64,000 bases of DNA from Celeribacter halophilus (GCF_900114135.1 NZ_FORY01000001.1:242609-306608); one strand, 5' to 3'. Counted from the first letter of the stretch, positions 19,657-29,413 are shown. The notes: generated by a model from the letters alone, not told the origin. Numbers and translations are program-made.

Positions 19657-20100
19657 ATGAAGTATTTTGATTACCCGCCAGTCTGGCTTTTGGCGTTCAT
19701 GGCGCTCTCTTGGGGATCGGCCCGACTCGGGTTGGAGATGGACCTGCCCGCATGGGTCAAAATCATCGGCGGGCTTTTGATCCTGTTTGGGCTTTTGCTC
19801 ATGGTTCTGGCGGCATTTGCCATGTGGCGGCACCGCACCACGCTGATCCCGCATCGGGTGCCCGCCGCGATTGTCACAAACGGCATTTACACATTCACTC
19901 GCAACCCGATTTATCTGGGCGATGCCTTTACACTTGCGGGGTTTTCTTTACTCTGCGGCAACCCGGCTGGGGTGGCTCTGGTTCCTGTCTTTATGGCGGT
20001 GATCCGGAGACGTTTTATTGCCGAGGAAGAAAACTGGCTCAGGACGAAATTTCACGAGGAATTTCAAACCTGGGCAGAAAACACACGACGTTGGCTGTGA
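19657..20100 (+). CDS. Isoprenylcysteine carboxyl methyltransferase-like membrane protein
   Basis: A 147-residue integral membrane protein of the ICMT/PEMT-like methyltransferase superfamily. Membrane spans: WLLAFMALSWGSARLGLEM, WVKIIGGLLILFGLLLMVLA and FTLAGFSLLCGNPAGVALVPVF. The family's conserved C-terminal part is present: GIYTFTRNPIYLGD, where R-N-P-x-Y helps bind S-adenosylmethionine, and EENWLRTKFHEEFQTWAENTRRWL, where E-x-x-L and the W/Y-rich tail are typical. Bacterial members have no protein-prenylation substrate, so the methyl acceptor, perhaps a lipid, is unknown. It is divergent from the GNAT gene. Confidence 0.85.
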   Translation: MKYFDYPPVWLLAFMALSWGSARLGLEMDLPAWVKIIGGLLILFGLLLMVLAAFAMWRHRTTLIPHRVPAAIVTNGIYTFTRNPIYLGDAFTLAGFSLLCGNPAGVALVPVFMAVIRRRFIAEEENWLRTKFHEEFQTWAENTRRWL

Positions 20101-20108
20101 CCTGCCGT

Positions 20109-20144
20109 CACATATGTGCTCATGTTTGCGCAATAATGTTGCGC
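20109..20144. promoter_or_regulatory. Two palindromes upstream of pntA
   Basis: The perfect 10-base palindrome CACATATGTG (20109-20118) is followed by GCGCAA-TAATG-TTGCGC (20128-20144), about 70 bases before the pntA start. They lie in the only spacer that could hold the pntAB promoter and are candidate operators. Confidence 0.35.
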
Positions 20145-20211
20145 TAAGTGGGGGCAATTGGGTAGGGAAGTGGTCAACAGAGAACTAGGACTGGGGAAAG
20201 AGGATCAACAC

Positions 20212-21783
20212 GTGAAATTCGGTGTTCCTAAGGAAGTCTTTGAGGGGGAAGCGCGTGTCGCGCTGACGCCTGAAAGCGCCAAGCAGCTTCAGAAGCTTGG
20301 ATATGACTGTGCAATCGAGACCGGAGCGGGTGCGCTCGCCGGGTTCTCGGACAAGGATTATGAAGAGGCCGGTGTCGAGATCATCAAGACGCCTGCCGCG
20401 CTCTGGAAGGCCTGCGACATTGTCGCCAAGGTGCGCCAGCCCAATGCGACGGAAATGAAACGTCTCAAAAAGGGCCAGACGCTGATCTCCTTCTTCAATC
20501 CGGCGGGCAATGAAGCCGGTATGAAGGCGGCGAAAGCCAGAGGCGCCAATGTGATCGCCATGGAAATGGTGCCGCGGATTTCGCGGGCGCAGAAGATGGA
20601 CGCGCTGTCCTCTATGGCCAATATCGCGGGCTATCGTGCCGTGATCGAGGCGGGCAACAACTTCGGGCGGTTCTTCACCGGTCAGATCACCGCTGCGGGC
20701 AAGGTTCCGCCAGCGAAGGTTCTTGTGGTCGGTGCCGGTGTTGCGGGGCTGGCCGCGATTGGCACCTCGACCTCTCTTGGCGCTGTGACCTATGCCTTCG
20801 ACGTGCGGCCCGAAGTGGCCGAACAGGTCGAGAGCATGGGCGCGCAATTCGTCTATCTCGATTTCGAGGAAGAGCAACAGGACGGTGCGGCGACGGGCGG
20901 TTATGCCTCTGTTTCCAGCCCCGAGTTCCGCGAAGCGCAGCTGGCCAAGTTCCGCGAGCTTGCGCCTGAAATGGACATCGTGATCACCACGGCGCTCATT
21001 CCGAACCGCGAAGCGCCGGAACTGTGGACCGAGGATATGGTTGCCGCGATGAAGCCGGGGTCGGTGATCGTCGATCTGGCTGCTGAAAAGGGCGGCAACT
21101 GCAAACAGACTGTAAAAGACGAGAAGATCGTGACCGAGAATGGCGTGACCATCATCGGCTACACCGATTTCCCGTCGCGCATGGCCACGCAAGCCTCGAC
21201 GCTTTACGCCACCAACATCCGCCACATGATGACTGACCTGACGCCTGAGAAGGATGGTCAGATTGTGCATGACATGGAAGATGACGTGATCCGCGGTGCG
21301 ACCGTGGCCTATGAGGGCGAGATCACCTTCCCGCCGCCGCCGCCGAAAGTGGCAGCGATTGCGGCCAAGCCGAAAGAGGAGGTCAAAGAGAAGACCCCCG
21401 AGGAGAAACGCGCCGAAGAGGTCGCCGCCTTCAAGGCGCAGACCAAGCAACAGGTGACACTGATCGCCATCGGTGCGGCGCTGCTTCTGGGCGTGGGTCT
21501 CGTGGCTCCTGCCAGCTTCATGCAGCACTTCATCGTCTTTGTCCTGTCGGTCTTTGTCGGCTTCCAGGTGATCTGGGGCGTGTCGCACAGCTTGCACACA
21601 CCGCTCATGGCCGTGACCAACGCGATCTCCTCGATCATCATTCTGGGCGCGCTGTTGCAGATCGGATCGGGCAACTGGCTGGTGATCCTGCTGGCCTCCG
21701 TGTCGATCTTCATGGCGGGCATCAACATTTTCGGCGGCTTCCTCGTGACACGGCGTATGCTCGCCATGTTCCAGAAATCGTAA
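20212..21783 (+). CDS. pntA: NAD(P) transhydrogenase subunit alpha
   Basis: Part of the proton-translocating transhydrogenase in the inner membrane, which reduces NADP+ with NADH driven by proton motive force. 523 residues with domain I (NAD-binding) and the alpha-chain membrane part in one chain, as in E. coli and unlike the split PntAA/PntAB of Rhodospirillum. The GTG start at 20212, after AGAGGA, gives the conserved beginning [19 protein letters not shown]. The NAD-binding loop is [15 protein letters not shown] with [16 protein letters not shown] proline/lysine linker ([20 protein letters not shown]) leads to four membrane spans from about residue 415. pntB follows after 12 bases. Confidence 0.96.
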   Translation: MKFGVPKEVFEGEARVALTPESAKQLQKLGYDCAIETGAGALAGFSDKDYEEAGVEIIKTPAALWKACDIVAKVRQPNATEMKRLKKGQTLISFFNPAGNEAGMKAAKARGANVIAMEMVPRISRAQKMDALSSMANIAGYRAVIEAGNNFGRFFTGQITAAGKVPPAKVLVVGAGVAGLAAIGTSTSLGAVTYAFDVRPEVAEQVESMGAQFVYLDFEEEQQDGAATGGYASVSSPEFREAQLAKFRELAPEMDIVITTALIPNREAPELWTEDMVAAMKPGSVIVDLAAEKGGNCKQTVKDEKIVTENGVTIIGYTDFPSRMATQASTLYATNIRHMMTDLTPEKDGQIVHDMEDDVIRGATVAYEGEITFPPPPPKVAAIAAKPKEEVKEKTPEEKRAEEVAAFKAQTKQQVTLIAIGAALLLGVGLVAPASFMQHFIVFVLSVFVGFQVIWGVSHSLHTPLMAVTNAISSIIILGALLQIGSGNWLVILLASVSIFMAGINIFGGFLVTRRMLAMFQKS

Positions 21784-21795
21784 GGAGTAGAGGCA

Positions 21796-23223
21796 ATGGA
21801 TTTCGGATTTACGACGGCGGCCTATGTGGTCGCGGCTGTTCTCTTCATCCTCTCCCTTGGCGGTTTGTCGGGACAGGAAAGCGCGAAACGTGCGGTGTGG
21901 TATGGCATCGTTGGCATGGGCCTTGCGGTCTTTGCCACGCTGATCGGACCGGGCGCGGGGCTGTGGCTCCTGTCGCTCCTGCTGATCGCGGGCGGCGGGA
22001 CCATCGGCTGGTATGTCGCCAACAAGGTCGAAATGACCGAGATGCCGCAACTGGTCGCGGCGATGCACTCGCTCGTCGGTCTGGCGGCGGTCTTTGTGGG
22101 CTATAACGCGCATTTCGTTATGGGCCATGTGGCCGGTCTTCATGGTGGCGAAGAGCTTGGCACATTCGCCGCACTCGTGGCGCACAAGTCTCCGGTCGAG
22201 TTGAACATTCTCAAGGTCGAACTGTTTCTGGGCATCTTTATTGGGGCGGTGACCTTCACCGGTTCCGTGATCGCCTATGGCAAACTGGCGGGCAAAGTCT
22301 CCTCCACGGCCAAGAAACTGCCCGGCGGTCATGCACTCAACGCAGGTGCTGCGGCCCTCTCGCTGATCTGCCTGTTCTGGTATATGGGCACGGGCGCGTT
22401 CTTCCCGCTGTTCATCATGACACTGGCCGCACTCTTCATCGGCTATCACCTGATCATGGGTATCGGCGGCGCGGATATGCCTGTCGTGGTCTCCATGCTC
22501 AACTCCTACTCGGGCTGGGCGGCTGCCGCGATCGGCTTCTCGCTCTCCAATGATCTCCTGATCGTTGTGGGGGCTCTGGTCGGCTCCTCGGGCGCGATCC
22601 TGTCCTACATCATGTGTAAGGCGATGAACCGCTCCTTTATCTCCGTGATCCTCGGCGGCTTCGGCGGCGCATCCGGTCCGGCGATGGAGGTCGAGGGCGA
22701 ACAGGTGGCCATCGACGCCGACGGCGTGGCCAATGCTCTGAACGAGGCCGAGAGCGTCATCATCGTTCCGGGCTACGGCATGGCCGTGGCGCAGGCGCAG
22801 GCCGCCGTGTCGGAACTGACCAACAAGCTGCGTGCCAAGGGCAAGAATGTGCGTTTCGCCATTCACCCCGTGGCGGGCCGTTTGCCCGGTCACATGAACG
22901 TGCTTCTGGCCGAGGCCAAGGTGCCTTATGACATCGTGATGGAAATGGACGAGATCAACGAGGACTTCCCTGACACAGACGTGGTCATCGTGATCGGCTC
23001 CAACGACATCGTGAACCCCGCAGCTCAAGAAGACCCGAACTCCCCGATTGCGGGTATGCCGGTTCTTGAAGTCTGGAAAGCGAAGCAGGTCTTCGTCTCC
23101 AAACGCGGGCAGGGCACGGGTTATTCGGGTATCGAAAACCCGCTGTTCTACAAAGAGAACACGCGCATGTTCTACGGCGACGCCAAGGACTCGATGAACG
23201 CGCTTCTGCCGAAACTCGACTGA
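21796..23223 (+). CDS. pntB: NAD(P) transhydrogenase subunit beta
   Basis: The beta chain: about eight to nine membrane spans (domain II) through residue 280 or so, then the soluble NADP(H)-binding domain III. 475 residues, normal length. Domain III motifs are [71 protein letters not shown] and the C-terminal MFYGDAK. A GTAAGGAG site precedes the ATG. The gene ends in a strong terminator, so pntA and pntB are an isolated operon. Confidence 0.97.
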   Translation: MDFGFTTAAYVVAAVLFILSLGGLSGQESAKRAVWYGIVGMGLAVFATLIGPGAGLWLLSLLLIAGGGTIGWYVANKVEMTEMPQLVAAMHSLVGLAAVFVGYNAHFVMGHVAGLHGGEELGTFAALVAHKSPVELNILKVELFLGIFIGAVTFTGSVIAYGKLAGKVSSTAKKLPGGHALNAGAAALSLICLFWYMGTGAFFPLFIMTLAALFIGYHLIMGIGGADMPVVVSMLNSYSGWAAAAIGFSLSNDLLIVVGALVGSSGAILSYIMCKAMNRSFISVILGGFGGASGPAMEVEGEQVAIDADGVANALNEAESVIIVPGYGMAVAQAQAAVSELTNKLRAKGKNVRFAIHPVAGRLPGHMNVLLAEAKVPYDIVMEMDEINEDFPDTDVVIVIGSNDIVNPAAQEDPNSPIAGMPVLEVWKAKQVFVSKRGQGTGYSGIENPLFYKENTRMFYGDAKDSMNALLPKLD

Positions 23224-23244
23224 GTTTGACGCAACAGATGACGG

Positions 23245-23272
23245 AAAGGGCGGCCCACGGGTCGCCCTTTTT
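23245..23272 (+). terminator. Terminator of pntAB
   Basis: AAAGGGCG and CGCCCTTT arms with an inner CCC/GGG pairing and a following T run (TTTTT), 22 bases after the pntB stop. Confidence 0.88.
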
Positions 23273-23452
23273 GCGTTTGGGCCTGAACAGAGCCGGAACG
23301 GGAAAATGCCCCGGATCACAAAAAATCCGATACAGTCAAAAAAGAGTGACGGAATATGCGCCCCGCTGCGTATAATCTACTCAACACGAACTGGCGCGCA
23401 GGTTTCGCGCAGCACAGGGCAAAGATCATGCCCTCACCGGAGACTATCCCCC

Positions 23453-24556
23453 ATGAGACGGACCGTTCCTCATTTCCTTTCGGCCGCAATCGCGGTGCCA
23501 GCCACTTTGGCGCTGGCTCTGCCTGCCACCGCCGACACAACCGAAGCCGAAGCGCAACGCCTCGAAGAGATCGCGGCGTTTTTCTCCGAGGCGGTTGTCG
23601 TCTCCGGTCCGGAGGTCGTGGATTGCACGCTCTCCGAGGGCACGCAGACGCGGTGTTTCTCCATCACGGTCAAGCCGGAACCCATCGCCTATACGCCCGG
23701 CCCGTGGTGTCCGACCAATATCTCGGATGATGCGAGCAAAGGCGGCAAGTGGTTCGGCGAGAACGAGCTGATTGATGTGGATGGCAGCTTTGTGGAACAT
23801 CTCGACGAATTTTTCGGGGATGACGAATGGGCGCTCTACAATCCGGAAACCGGCGAGATTCGCGTGACCGATACGCTCGAATCCTGTGACGGGGCGGCGC
23901 GTCCCGATGTGGCGGAAGAGTATCAGAACTACTGTGTGCAGTGCCTGCCGGAATATCTCGATGACGGGGTCAGCGTGACCTATGTGATCCCGCTTGAACC
24001 GCAAGCGGCTTCCGAGGTCGGTCGTCTCGATCAGGGGGCGGGCGTAGCCTATAACGGTGTGCGTCTGGACGCCTCTGCGCCTCAGGAAGCGATTGTCGCG
24101 GCGCATACGATTGCCCCTCTGGATGATTGCGGCGGGCATGTGAACCTGCATGTCGGCTACCATTATCACGCGGTGACGGATTGCCTTCCGGGAGCACCCG
24201 TGACGGACGAACAGGAGGCCGAAGAGGTCGCTTCCGCGCAAGACGCGGCGGTGCTGGATGACGCCACGCCCATCGGGATCGCGATGGATGGCTATCTGAT
24301 CTATAATCGCGCCAATTCCGAAGGCGTGGTGGTTGACGGGCTGGACGACTGTAACGGTCACGCCACCGAGGCGCTGGGCTATCACTACCATGCAGGGGCC
24401 GAAGGCTCGAACGCCATTCTGGCCTGTATGACCGCGCAATATGGCTGTGCTCTCGAAGACGGTGACGCAAGCTGTGACGCCTCTGTGCGTCAGGGCCCTC
24501 CGGGTGCAGGTCCACGTCCTGACGGTCCGCCGCCGGAAGGTCGCCCTGCGGACTGA
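23453..24556 (+). CDS. Secreted YHYH-domain protein
   Basis: A 367-residue exported protein with two copies of the YHYH motif (GYHYHAVTDC at about residue 240 and GYHYHAGAEG at about 312). The start is set at 23453 because it gives the signal peptide MRRTVPHFLSAAIAVPATLA; an earlier in-frame start at 23306 does not. The mature protein is acidic and cysteine-rich (at least ten, often in GC, CxxC-like or DC contexts such as YCVQCLPEY), which suggests a disulfide-bonded periplasmic or extracellular fold. The C-terminus is a proline/glycine tail (GPPGAGPRPDGPPPEGRPAD). YHYH-family function is not established; histidine-rich motifs suggest metal binding. It is monocistronic between two terminators. 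Confidence 0.82.
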   Translation: MRRTVPHFLSAAIAVPATLALALPATADTTEAEAQRLEEIAAFFSEAVVVSGPEVVDCTLSEGTQTRCFSITVKPEPIAYTPGPWCPTNISDDASKGGKWFGENELIDVDGSFVEHLDEFFGDDEWALYNPETGEIRVTDTLESCDGAARPDVAEEYQNYCVQCLPEYLDDGVSVTYVIPLEPQAASEVGRLDQGAGVAYNGVRLDASAPQEAIVAAHTIAPLDDCGGHVNLHVGYHYHAVTDCLPGAPVTDEQEAEEVASAQDAAVLDDATPIGIAMDGYLIYNRANSEGVVVDGLDDCNGHATEALGYHYHAGAEGSNAILACMTAQYGCALEDGDASCDASVRQGPPGAGPRPDGPPPEGRPAD

Positions 24557-24582
24557 TTTCAGCCGCCAGAGATGAAGCAAGC

Positions 24583-24616
24583 CGCCGCGCTGATCCTGTA
24601 TCGGCGCGGCGTTTTT
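24583..24616 (+). terminator. Terminator after YHYH gene
   Basis: CGCCGCGC and GCGCGGCG arms, with inner GAT/ATC pairing, are followed by TTTTT, 27 bases after the YHYH stop. Confidence 0.85.
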
Positions 24617-24728
24617 ATGCGTTTGGTCGGGCAGGGGCGGCGTCTGCCCCGCGCACAGCCGATTTGCAAAAGGCAGGCTTTTCAATCCGTTGAACTTCGG
24701 GCAGGCTTTTCGACAACAGGAGGCCCTC

Positions 24729-25922
24729 ATGCAGCACACCACCCCCGAAGAGATTACCGCAGACCACGCGTTCATGGAGAAAATGATCGCGATCCGTCAC
24801 GACATCCATGCCCATCCCGAAACCGCTTTTGAAGAGGTGCGGACCTCTGCGCTTGTGGCGGAGTTTCTCGAAGGGCTGGGGATGGAGGTGCATCGCGGCT
24901 TGGGCAAGACCGGTGTCGTGGGCACGCTCAAGGGCAAGCGTCCGGGGCAAAAGGTCATCGCCCTGCGCGCCGATATGGATGCGCTGCATATCACCGAGGA
25001 CACCGGCGTGCCCTATACATCGCAAGTGCCGGGCAAGATGCATGCCTGCGGCCATGACGGGCACACGACCATGCTTTTGGGTGCGGCGGAGAAACTGGCC
25101 GCCAATCCGGATTTTGCGGGCACGGTGCGGTTCATCTTCCAACCTGCCGAAGAGGGCGGTGGCGGGGCCAACGAGATGATCAAGGACGGGTTGTTCGATC
25201 TGTTCCCGACCGATGCGATCTATGGCGTGCATAACGGACCGCTGGACCCGCTGGGACAGATGACCACCCGTGTCGGCCCCTATACCTCCGCTTCTGACGA
25301 TTGGGAGATCGTGTTCGAGGGCACCGGCGGCCACGGTGCATCGCCGGAGAAAGCAACCGATCCGACCGTGGCGGCGGGGCAGTTCATGGCGAGCCTTGGC
25401 AATGTGGTGTCGCGCCATGTGGCGCTGACCGATTGGGCCGTGGTCTCCATCGGCCATGTGGCAGGGGGCGAGCGCGAGAGTGCGAATATTATTCCGGCCA
25501 AAGTTCTGGTCGCGGGCACCGCACGCAGCTACCGGCCCGAGGTGCGCGACACATTGCAACGCGAGATCACCCGTCTGGCCGAGGGCTGCGCTATGGCCTG
25601 CGGCGTTGAGGCGCATGTGGACTATGAGCGGGGCTATCCGCCGCTGGTGAACACGTCAGAGGAGGTCGCCGTAACGGGCAGGGCCCACGCTGCCTCTCTG
25701 GGCGCAGAAATGGCCGACACCAAAGCCCCCGCCATCGGCGCCAGCGAGGACTTCGCCTATTTTCTGGAGAAAATCCCCGGTGCCTATGTCTCTATCGGCA
25801 ATGGCGATGGTCCCGGCGCGGCCTTTGTCCACACGCCGAAATTCGACTTCAACGACAAGCTGATCCCCATCGGCGTGGCCTACTGGATGAATGTCGTGGC
25901 CGAGGAATTGGGCGGGGCATGA
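24729..25922 (+). CDS. M20 family amidohydrolase (hippurate hydrolase-like), copy 1
   Basis: A 397-residue dinuclear-metal amidohydrolase of the M20D group, which releases amino acids from N-acyl or amino-terminal conjugates. The ATG at 24729 follows AGGAGG. Motifs: IRHDIHAHPETAFEE, ALRADMDALHITEDTG, the metal-binding MHACGHDGHTTMLLGAA, FQPAEEGGGGANEMI with the catalytic Glu pair, GTGGHGASPEKATDP for dimerisation, and APAIGASEDFAYFLEKIPGA with a metal ligand. It is a clear paralogue of the amidohydrolase at 33470-34633, which sits beside the peptide transporter. The substrate cannot be fixed from sequence. Confidence 0.92.
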   Translation: MQHTTPEEITADHAFMEKMIAIRHDIHAHPETAFEEVRTSALVAEFLEGLGMEVHRGLGKTGVVGTLKGKRPGQKVIALRADMDALHITEDTGVPYTSQVPGKMHACGHDGHTTMLLGAAEKLAANPDFAGTVRFIFQPAEEGGGGANEMIKDGLFDLFPTDAIYGVHNGPLDPLGQMTTRVGPYTSASDDWEIVFEGTGGHGASPEKATDPTVAAGQFMASLGNVVSRHVALTDWAVVSIGHVAGGERESANIIPAKVLVAGTARSYRPEVRDTLQREITRLAEGCAMACGVEAHVDYERGYPPLVNTSEEVAVTGRAHAASLGAEMADTKAPAIGASEDFAYFLEKIPGAYVSIGNGDGPGAAFVHTPKFDFNDKLIPIGVAYWMNVVAEELGGA

Positions 25923-26012
25923 GTTTTGTATACCGTCGCATTCCGTTAAGTGGCTGATATACATTGAAAAAATGATTTGCCATGAGGCGGGGTGGCAGTC
26001 TATAGGCGAAAT

Positions 26013-27323
26013 ATGACGCTTGAGACGAGATCGCCTATGGCCCCTTTGACCGACCACCCGCGCCGCTACGAGCTGGCCAATGAATTGCATGCCCGCCCCT
26101 TTCCCGAAGTGGGCAGCAATGCCCGCGCCGCCTATCTGGCCATCCGCTCCGCAGGGGATGCGGCCCGGCGCGACCGCGATCTGGATCGGGCGCATCTTCT
26201 GGCACTTCTGGACCGGTTCGGCGCAGCCCATCCGGCACCGGGAGCCACGCATTACACCGGACCTTTGGGCAAATACCGCCTGAAATGGGAAAGCCACACG
26301 GAATTTGTGACCTACACGATCTTCGCAGACGGGCTTTCCGATCATGCCTTTGACCGGACGACCTTTGAACTCTTCCCCGAAGACTGGCTGAAAGAGGCAC
26401 CGGGACAGCGGATCACCTCGGCGCTAATTCGGGTCGAGACGGTGGAAGACGACGCGCGGATCATTGCCCTGATGGACGATTGGTTCGAACGCGAAAGCCT
26501 CGCCGTGGCGCGTGTGCTGGACGGGGCGATGGTGGTTGCCGGAGATTTCCGGATCGATGCGGCGGGTCACATGCGCTTTGCCATTTTCCCCGATGCGGAT
26601 TGCGGCCAGCGCCGGATCGGGCGGGTTCTGCAACGTCTGTGCGAGATCGAGACCTATAAGGCCATGTCGATGCTGGGGCTGGTGCAGGCGCGCAAAGTGG
26701 TCGCAGACTTGGCGGATATCGAAAAGGAACTCTCCGATCTGATGGTCCGTCTCACCACCAAGTCGGAAGTCTCCACGGAAGACACGCTGGAAGACCTTCT
26801 CGGCCTCTCCACACGGATCGAGAGCATCGTGACGCGGACCAACTTCCGCTTTGGCGCGACGGGGGCTTATGAGGCCATCGTCAATCAGCGGATCGAGGTG
26901 CTGCGCGAAAGCCGGTTTCAGGGGCGTCAGCTCTTCAGCGAATTTATGATGCGGCGTTTCGATCCGGCCATGCGCACGGTGCAGGCGGCGAAATCACAGC
27001 TTGAGAGCCTTGCCGAACGGACCGCGCGGGCGGCGAATCTTTTGCGCACCAAGGTCGATGTCGGGCGTCAGGCCCAGAACCAGAAACTGCTGGAAAGCAT
27101 GGACAAACGCGCCGATCTGCAACTGCGGTTGCAAGAGACGGTCGAGGGGCTCTCGGTCGTGGCGATCAGCTACTATGCGGTGAGCCTTGCGGGTTATCTG
27201 GTCTATCCGGCGCTGGAGCCTCTGGGGCTGTCCAAAGGTCTGGCTCAGTCGATGCTCACGCCGCTGGTTGTGTTGGCCGTCTGGCTTGGTCTGCGCCGGA
27301 TCAAAAAGCAGCATCTGGAATAA
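26013..27323 (+). CDS. DUF3422 family membrane protein
   Basis: A 436-residue protein of an uncharacterised alpha/beta-proteobacterial family. The N-terminus HPRRYELANELHARPFPEV is the family hallmark. The middle (residues about 200-370) is strongly helical and likely coiled coil (VVADLADIEKELSDLMVRL, AKSQLESLAERTARAANLL, LLESMDKRADLQLRLQETV). Two C-terminal membrane spans follow: VVAISYYAVSLAGYLVYPAL and MLTPLVVLAVWLGLRRI. That topology resembles CorA-like or tail-anchored scaffolds, but no function is established. The start is uncertain: the ATG at 26013 is used, with an in-frame GTG at 25992 possible. It converges on the transporter genes across a bidirectional terminator. Confidence 0.85.
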   Translation: MTLETRSPMAPLTDHPRRYELANELHARPFPEVGSNARAAYLAIRSAGDAARRDRDLDRAHLLALLDRFGAAHPAPGATHYTGPLGKYRLKWESHTEFVTYTIFADGLSDHAFDRTTFELFPEDWLKEAPGQRITSALIRVETVEDDARIIALMDDWFERESLAVARVLDGAMVVAGDFRIDAAGHMRFAIFPDADCGQRRIGRVLQRLCEIETYKAMSMLGLVQARKVVADLADIEKELSDLMVRLTTKSEVSTEDTLEDLLGLSTRIESIVTRTNFRFGATGAYEAIVNQRIEVLRESRFQGRQLFSEFMMRRFDPAMRTVQAAKSQLESLAERTARAANLLRTKVDVGRQAQNQKLLESMDKRADLQLRLQETVEGLSVVAISYYAVSLAGYLVYPALEPLGLSKGLAQSMLTPLVVLAVWLGLRRIKKQHLE

Positions 27324-27343
27324 ACCCCGTTCAAACACGCAGG

Positions 27344-27378
27344 AAAAAACGCGCCGGACAGTGGTCTCGGCGCGTTTT
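27344..27378. terminator. Bidirectional terminator between DUF3422 gene and ABC permease
   Basis: Perfect 11-base arms AAAACGCGCCG and CGGCGCGTTTT with an 11-base loop. T runs follow the stem on both strands, which fits the converging genes on either side. Confidence 0.9.
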
Positions 27379-27410
27379 GTGTTTTCCGTTTTGTGTTTTG
27401 GGGCTGTGCC

Positions 27411-28328
27411 CTACCGGCCCCTGATCCGCGGGTCGAGCGCATCGCGCAGCCCGTCACCGATGTAATTCACCGCCAGCACCGTGAGCGAGATCGCCAGACC
27501 CGGCCAGATGACGCGTTCGGGATATTGCTGGATGAAATCCTTGGCATCAAAGAGCAGGCGGCCCCATGTCGGATAGTCCGGCGGAAAGCCGAGGCCGAGG
27601 AAGGACAGCGCGCTTTCCGTGATGATCGCATTGGCGATGCCCAAGGTGGCCGAGACCATGATGGGTGACATGATGTTGGGCAGGATATGGCGCACAACGA
27701 TCTTGCCCGAAGAGGTGCCGATGGAGCGTGCGGCCAGCACATATTCGCGTTCCTTGAGCGCCAGAACATCGCCGCGCACGATCCGCGCCGCCTGCATCCA
27801 GCTTGTGATGCCGATGACAAAGACGATCAGGATGAAGATGCCGGTTTCCAGCCCGAAGACGGAACGCAGCGGGTCGCGGAACAGCATGATGATGACGAGC
27901 AGCAGCGGCAGCAGCGGCAGGGCGAGGAACAGGTCGGTGAAGCGCATCAGAAGCCCGTCGAGACCTTTCCAGTAGCCTGCGAGCACACCGATGAACGTGC
28001 CCAGCACCAGTGAGAGCGCCATGGCGGTCAGGCCCACGGAGATCGAGACCTGTCCCCCTTGCAGCATCCGCGCCAGCATGTCGCGGCCCAGTTGGTCTGC
28101 GCCGAGCGGGTGGGCCAGAGAGGGGCCCGTGTTGCGCGCGCGGATGTCAATGTGCGTCGGGTCGATGGTCCAGAGGAGCGGGCCGAGATAGACCGCCAGA
28201 ATGATAAAGACGAAAAAGACCAGTCCGGCCATCGCGCCCTTGTGGGTTTTGAACTGGTCCCAGACATCCCACCACTGGTTGCGGGGTTTTTCGGAGGGGA
28301 TAGCGGCTGCGGTTGTTGTATCGGTCAT
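27411..28328 (-). CDS. Dipeptide/oligopeptide ABC transporter permease (DppC-like)
   Basis: Inner-membrane permease of the DppC/OppC family, 305 residues. An N-terminal OppC_N segment (WDQFKTHKGAMAGLVFFVFIIL) precedes the family motif HPLGADQLGRDMLARMLQGG. The ATPase-coupling EAA loop is around REYVLAARSIGTSSGKIVVRHILPN. The C-terminus LDPRIRGR is typical. The ATG at 28328 has GGGAGGT upstream; the upstream TTG at 28334 is a weaker choice. It starts 12 bases after the DppB-like gene and completes the minus-strand half of the transporter locus. Confidence 0.94.
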   Translation of the reverse strand: MTDTTTAAAIPSEKPRNQWWDVWDQFKTHKGAMAGLVFFVFIILAVYLGPLLWTIDPTHIDIRARNTGPSLAHPLGADQLGRDMLARMLQGGQVSISVGLTAMALSLVLGTFIGVLAGYWKGLDGLLMRFTDLFLALPLLPLLLVIIMLFRDPLRSVFGLETGIFILIVFVIGITSWMQAARIVRGDVLALKEREYVLAARSIGTSSGKIVVRHILPNIMSPIMVSATLGIANAIITESALSFLGLGFPPDYPTWGRLLFDAKDFIQQYPERVIWPGLAISLTVLAVNYIGDGLRDALDPRIRGR

Positions 28329-28340
28329 GGTCAACCTCCC

Positions 28341-29348
28341 TTAATCGTAGCGGATGCGTGGATCGAGGATACCGTAGAGAATATCCGCGATGAGGTTGAA
28401 CAGAACGATGAGTACGGCAAAGATGAAGGTCAGCGTCTGCACCATCGGTGCGTCAGAGGCGTAGATCGCGGAGATCAACATCTGTCCCAGACCGTTCACC
28501 TGAAACACCTGTTCGGTGATGATCGCGCCGCCGAAGATGTTGGGCACGCCCAGAGCAATCACGGTGACGACAGGGATCATGGAGTTGCGCAGTACATGGA
28601 CAAGGACGACGACGCGCTCGGAGAGGCCCTTGGCGCGGGCGGTGCGCACATAGTCCTGATTGAGATTGTCGAGCATCGAGGCGCGCATGAACCGGCTGAC
28701 CTGCGCGGCGTTGTAGAGCGTCAGGACAAAGACCGGCATGGCCATCTGTTTGACCTGAAACCAGAACGATCCCCAGTCGGTGATGGTGTGCGTGGTGTCA
28801 TAGATCGACGGGAACCAGCCGAGAATGACGGAGAACACCACGATCAGCAGGACGCCGGAGAAGAAGGTCGGGATGGAAAACCCGACCATGGAGATAAACG
28901 TGCCCAGCTGATCGAACCAGCTATACTGGCGATAGGCGGAGAAGATGCCGATGGGCACGGCGATCAGCGTGGCGAAGACATAGGACAGGCCCACAACCCA
29001 CAGTGTCTGCGGCATACGTTCGGCCACGACGGACATGACGGGGGAGCGCGACTGGAAGGAGATGATCCGCTGTTTGCCTTCGGAGAAATCGGTGCCGAAG
29101 ATATGGTCGAAGGCCACTTGCGGCTCGACGACGAAGAACTGGTAGAGCCAGTTCAGAAACCGGATATGGACAGGTTCGCCAAGGCCCAGAGCCTCGCGCA
29201 TCTTTTCCTTCACCTCAGGCGGCACGGTCAGCGGGATGGAGGCCATCGGATCGCCCGGAGCCAGATCCAGAAGCAGGAAGATCACCAATGAAATGAAGAG
29301 AAGCGTCGGAACGGAGAGGATCAGACGGCGGATCGTGAAATGGAGCAT
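28341..29348 (-). CDS. Dipeptide/oligopeptide ABC transporter permease (DppB-like)
   Basis: Inner-membrane permease of the DppB/OppB family, 335 residues. It begins MLHFTIRRLILSVPTLLFIS (first span) with LDLAPGDPMASIP after it. There is a long periplasmic loop, then spans around LWVVGLSYVFATLIAVPIGI and MVGFSIPTFFSGVLLIVVFS. The EAA loop is QDYVRTARAKGLSERVVVLVHVLRNSMIP and the end LDPRIRYD matches its partner. It is co-transcribed with the DppC-like gene and lies downstream of the binding-protein gene, with a hairpin between. Confidence 0.94.
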   Translation of the reverse strand: MLHFTIRRLILSVPTLLFISLVIFLLLDLAPGDPMASIPLTVPPEVKEKMREALGLGEPVHIRFLNWLYQFFVVEPQVAFDHIFGTDFSEGKQRIISFQSRSPVMSVVAERMPQTLWVVGLSYVFATLIAVPIGIFSAYRQYSWFDQLGTFISMVGFSIPTFFSGVLLIVVFSVILGWFPSIYDTTHTITDWGSFWFQVKQMAMPVFVLTLYNAAQVSRFMRASMLDNLNQDYVRTARAKGLSERVVVLVHVLRNSMIPVVTVIALGVPNIFGGAIITEQVFQVNGLGQMLISAIYASDAPMVQTLTFIFAVLIVLFNLIADILYGILDPRIRYD

Positions 29349-29387
29349 GAAGGGTGCCTTGGTTCAGGTCTTTTGTCATTGGGGAGC

Positions 29388-29413
29388 GGGCGCCCCGAGG
29401 GGTCGGGACGCCC
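29388..29413 (-). terminator. Attenuator-like hairpin between binding-protein and permease genes
   Basis: On the minus strand GGGCG-T-CCCGA and TCGGGG-CGCCC form a stable stem in the 74-base gap after the binding-protein stop. Such hairpins commonly lower permease expression relative to the binding protein. The downstream T run (CAAAAGACC) is poor, so termination would be partial. Confidence 0.5.

Noticed and set aside
20185-23319. A 1044-codon ORF antisense to pntA-pntB
   Set aside because: It mirrors two certain genes; its translation is rich in His, Arg and Asp with no domain pattern, as expected for the complement of GC-biased codons.
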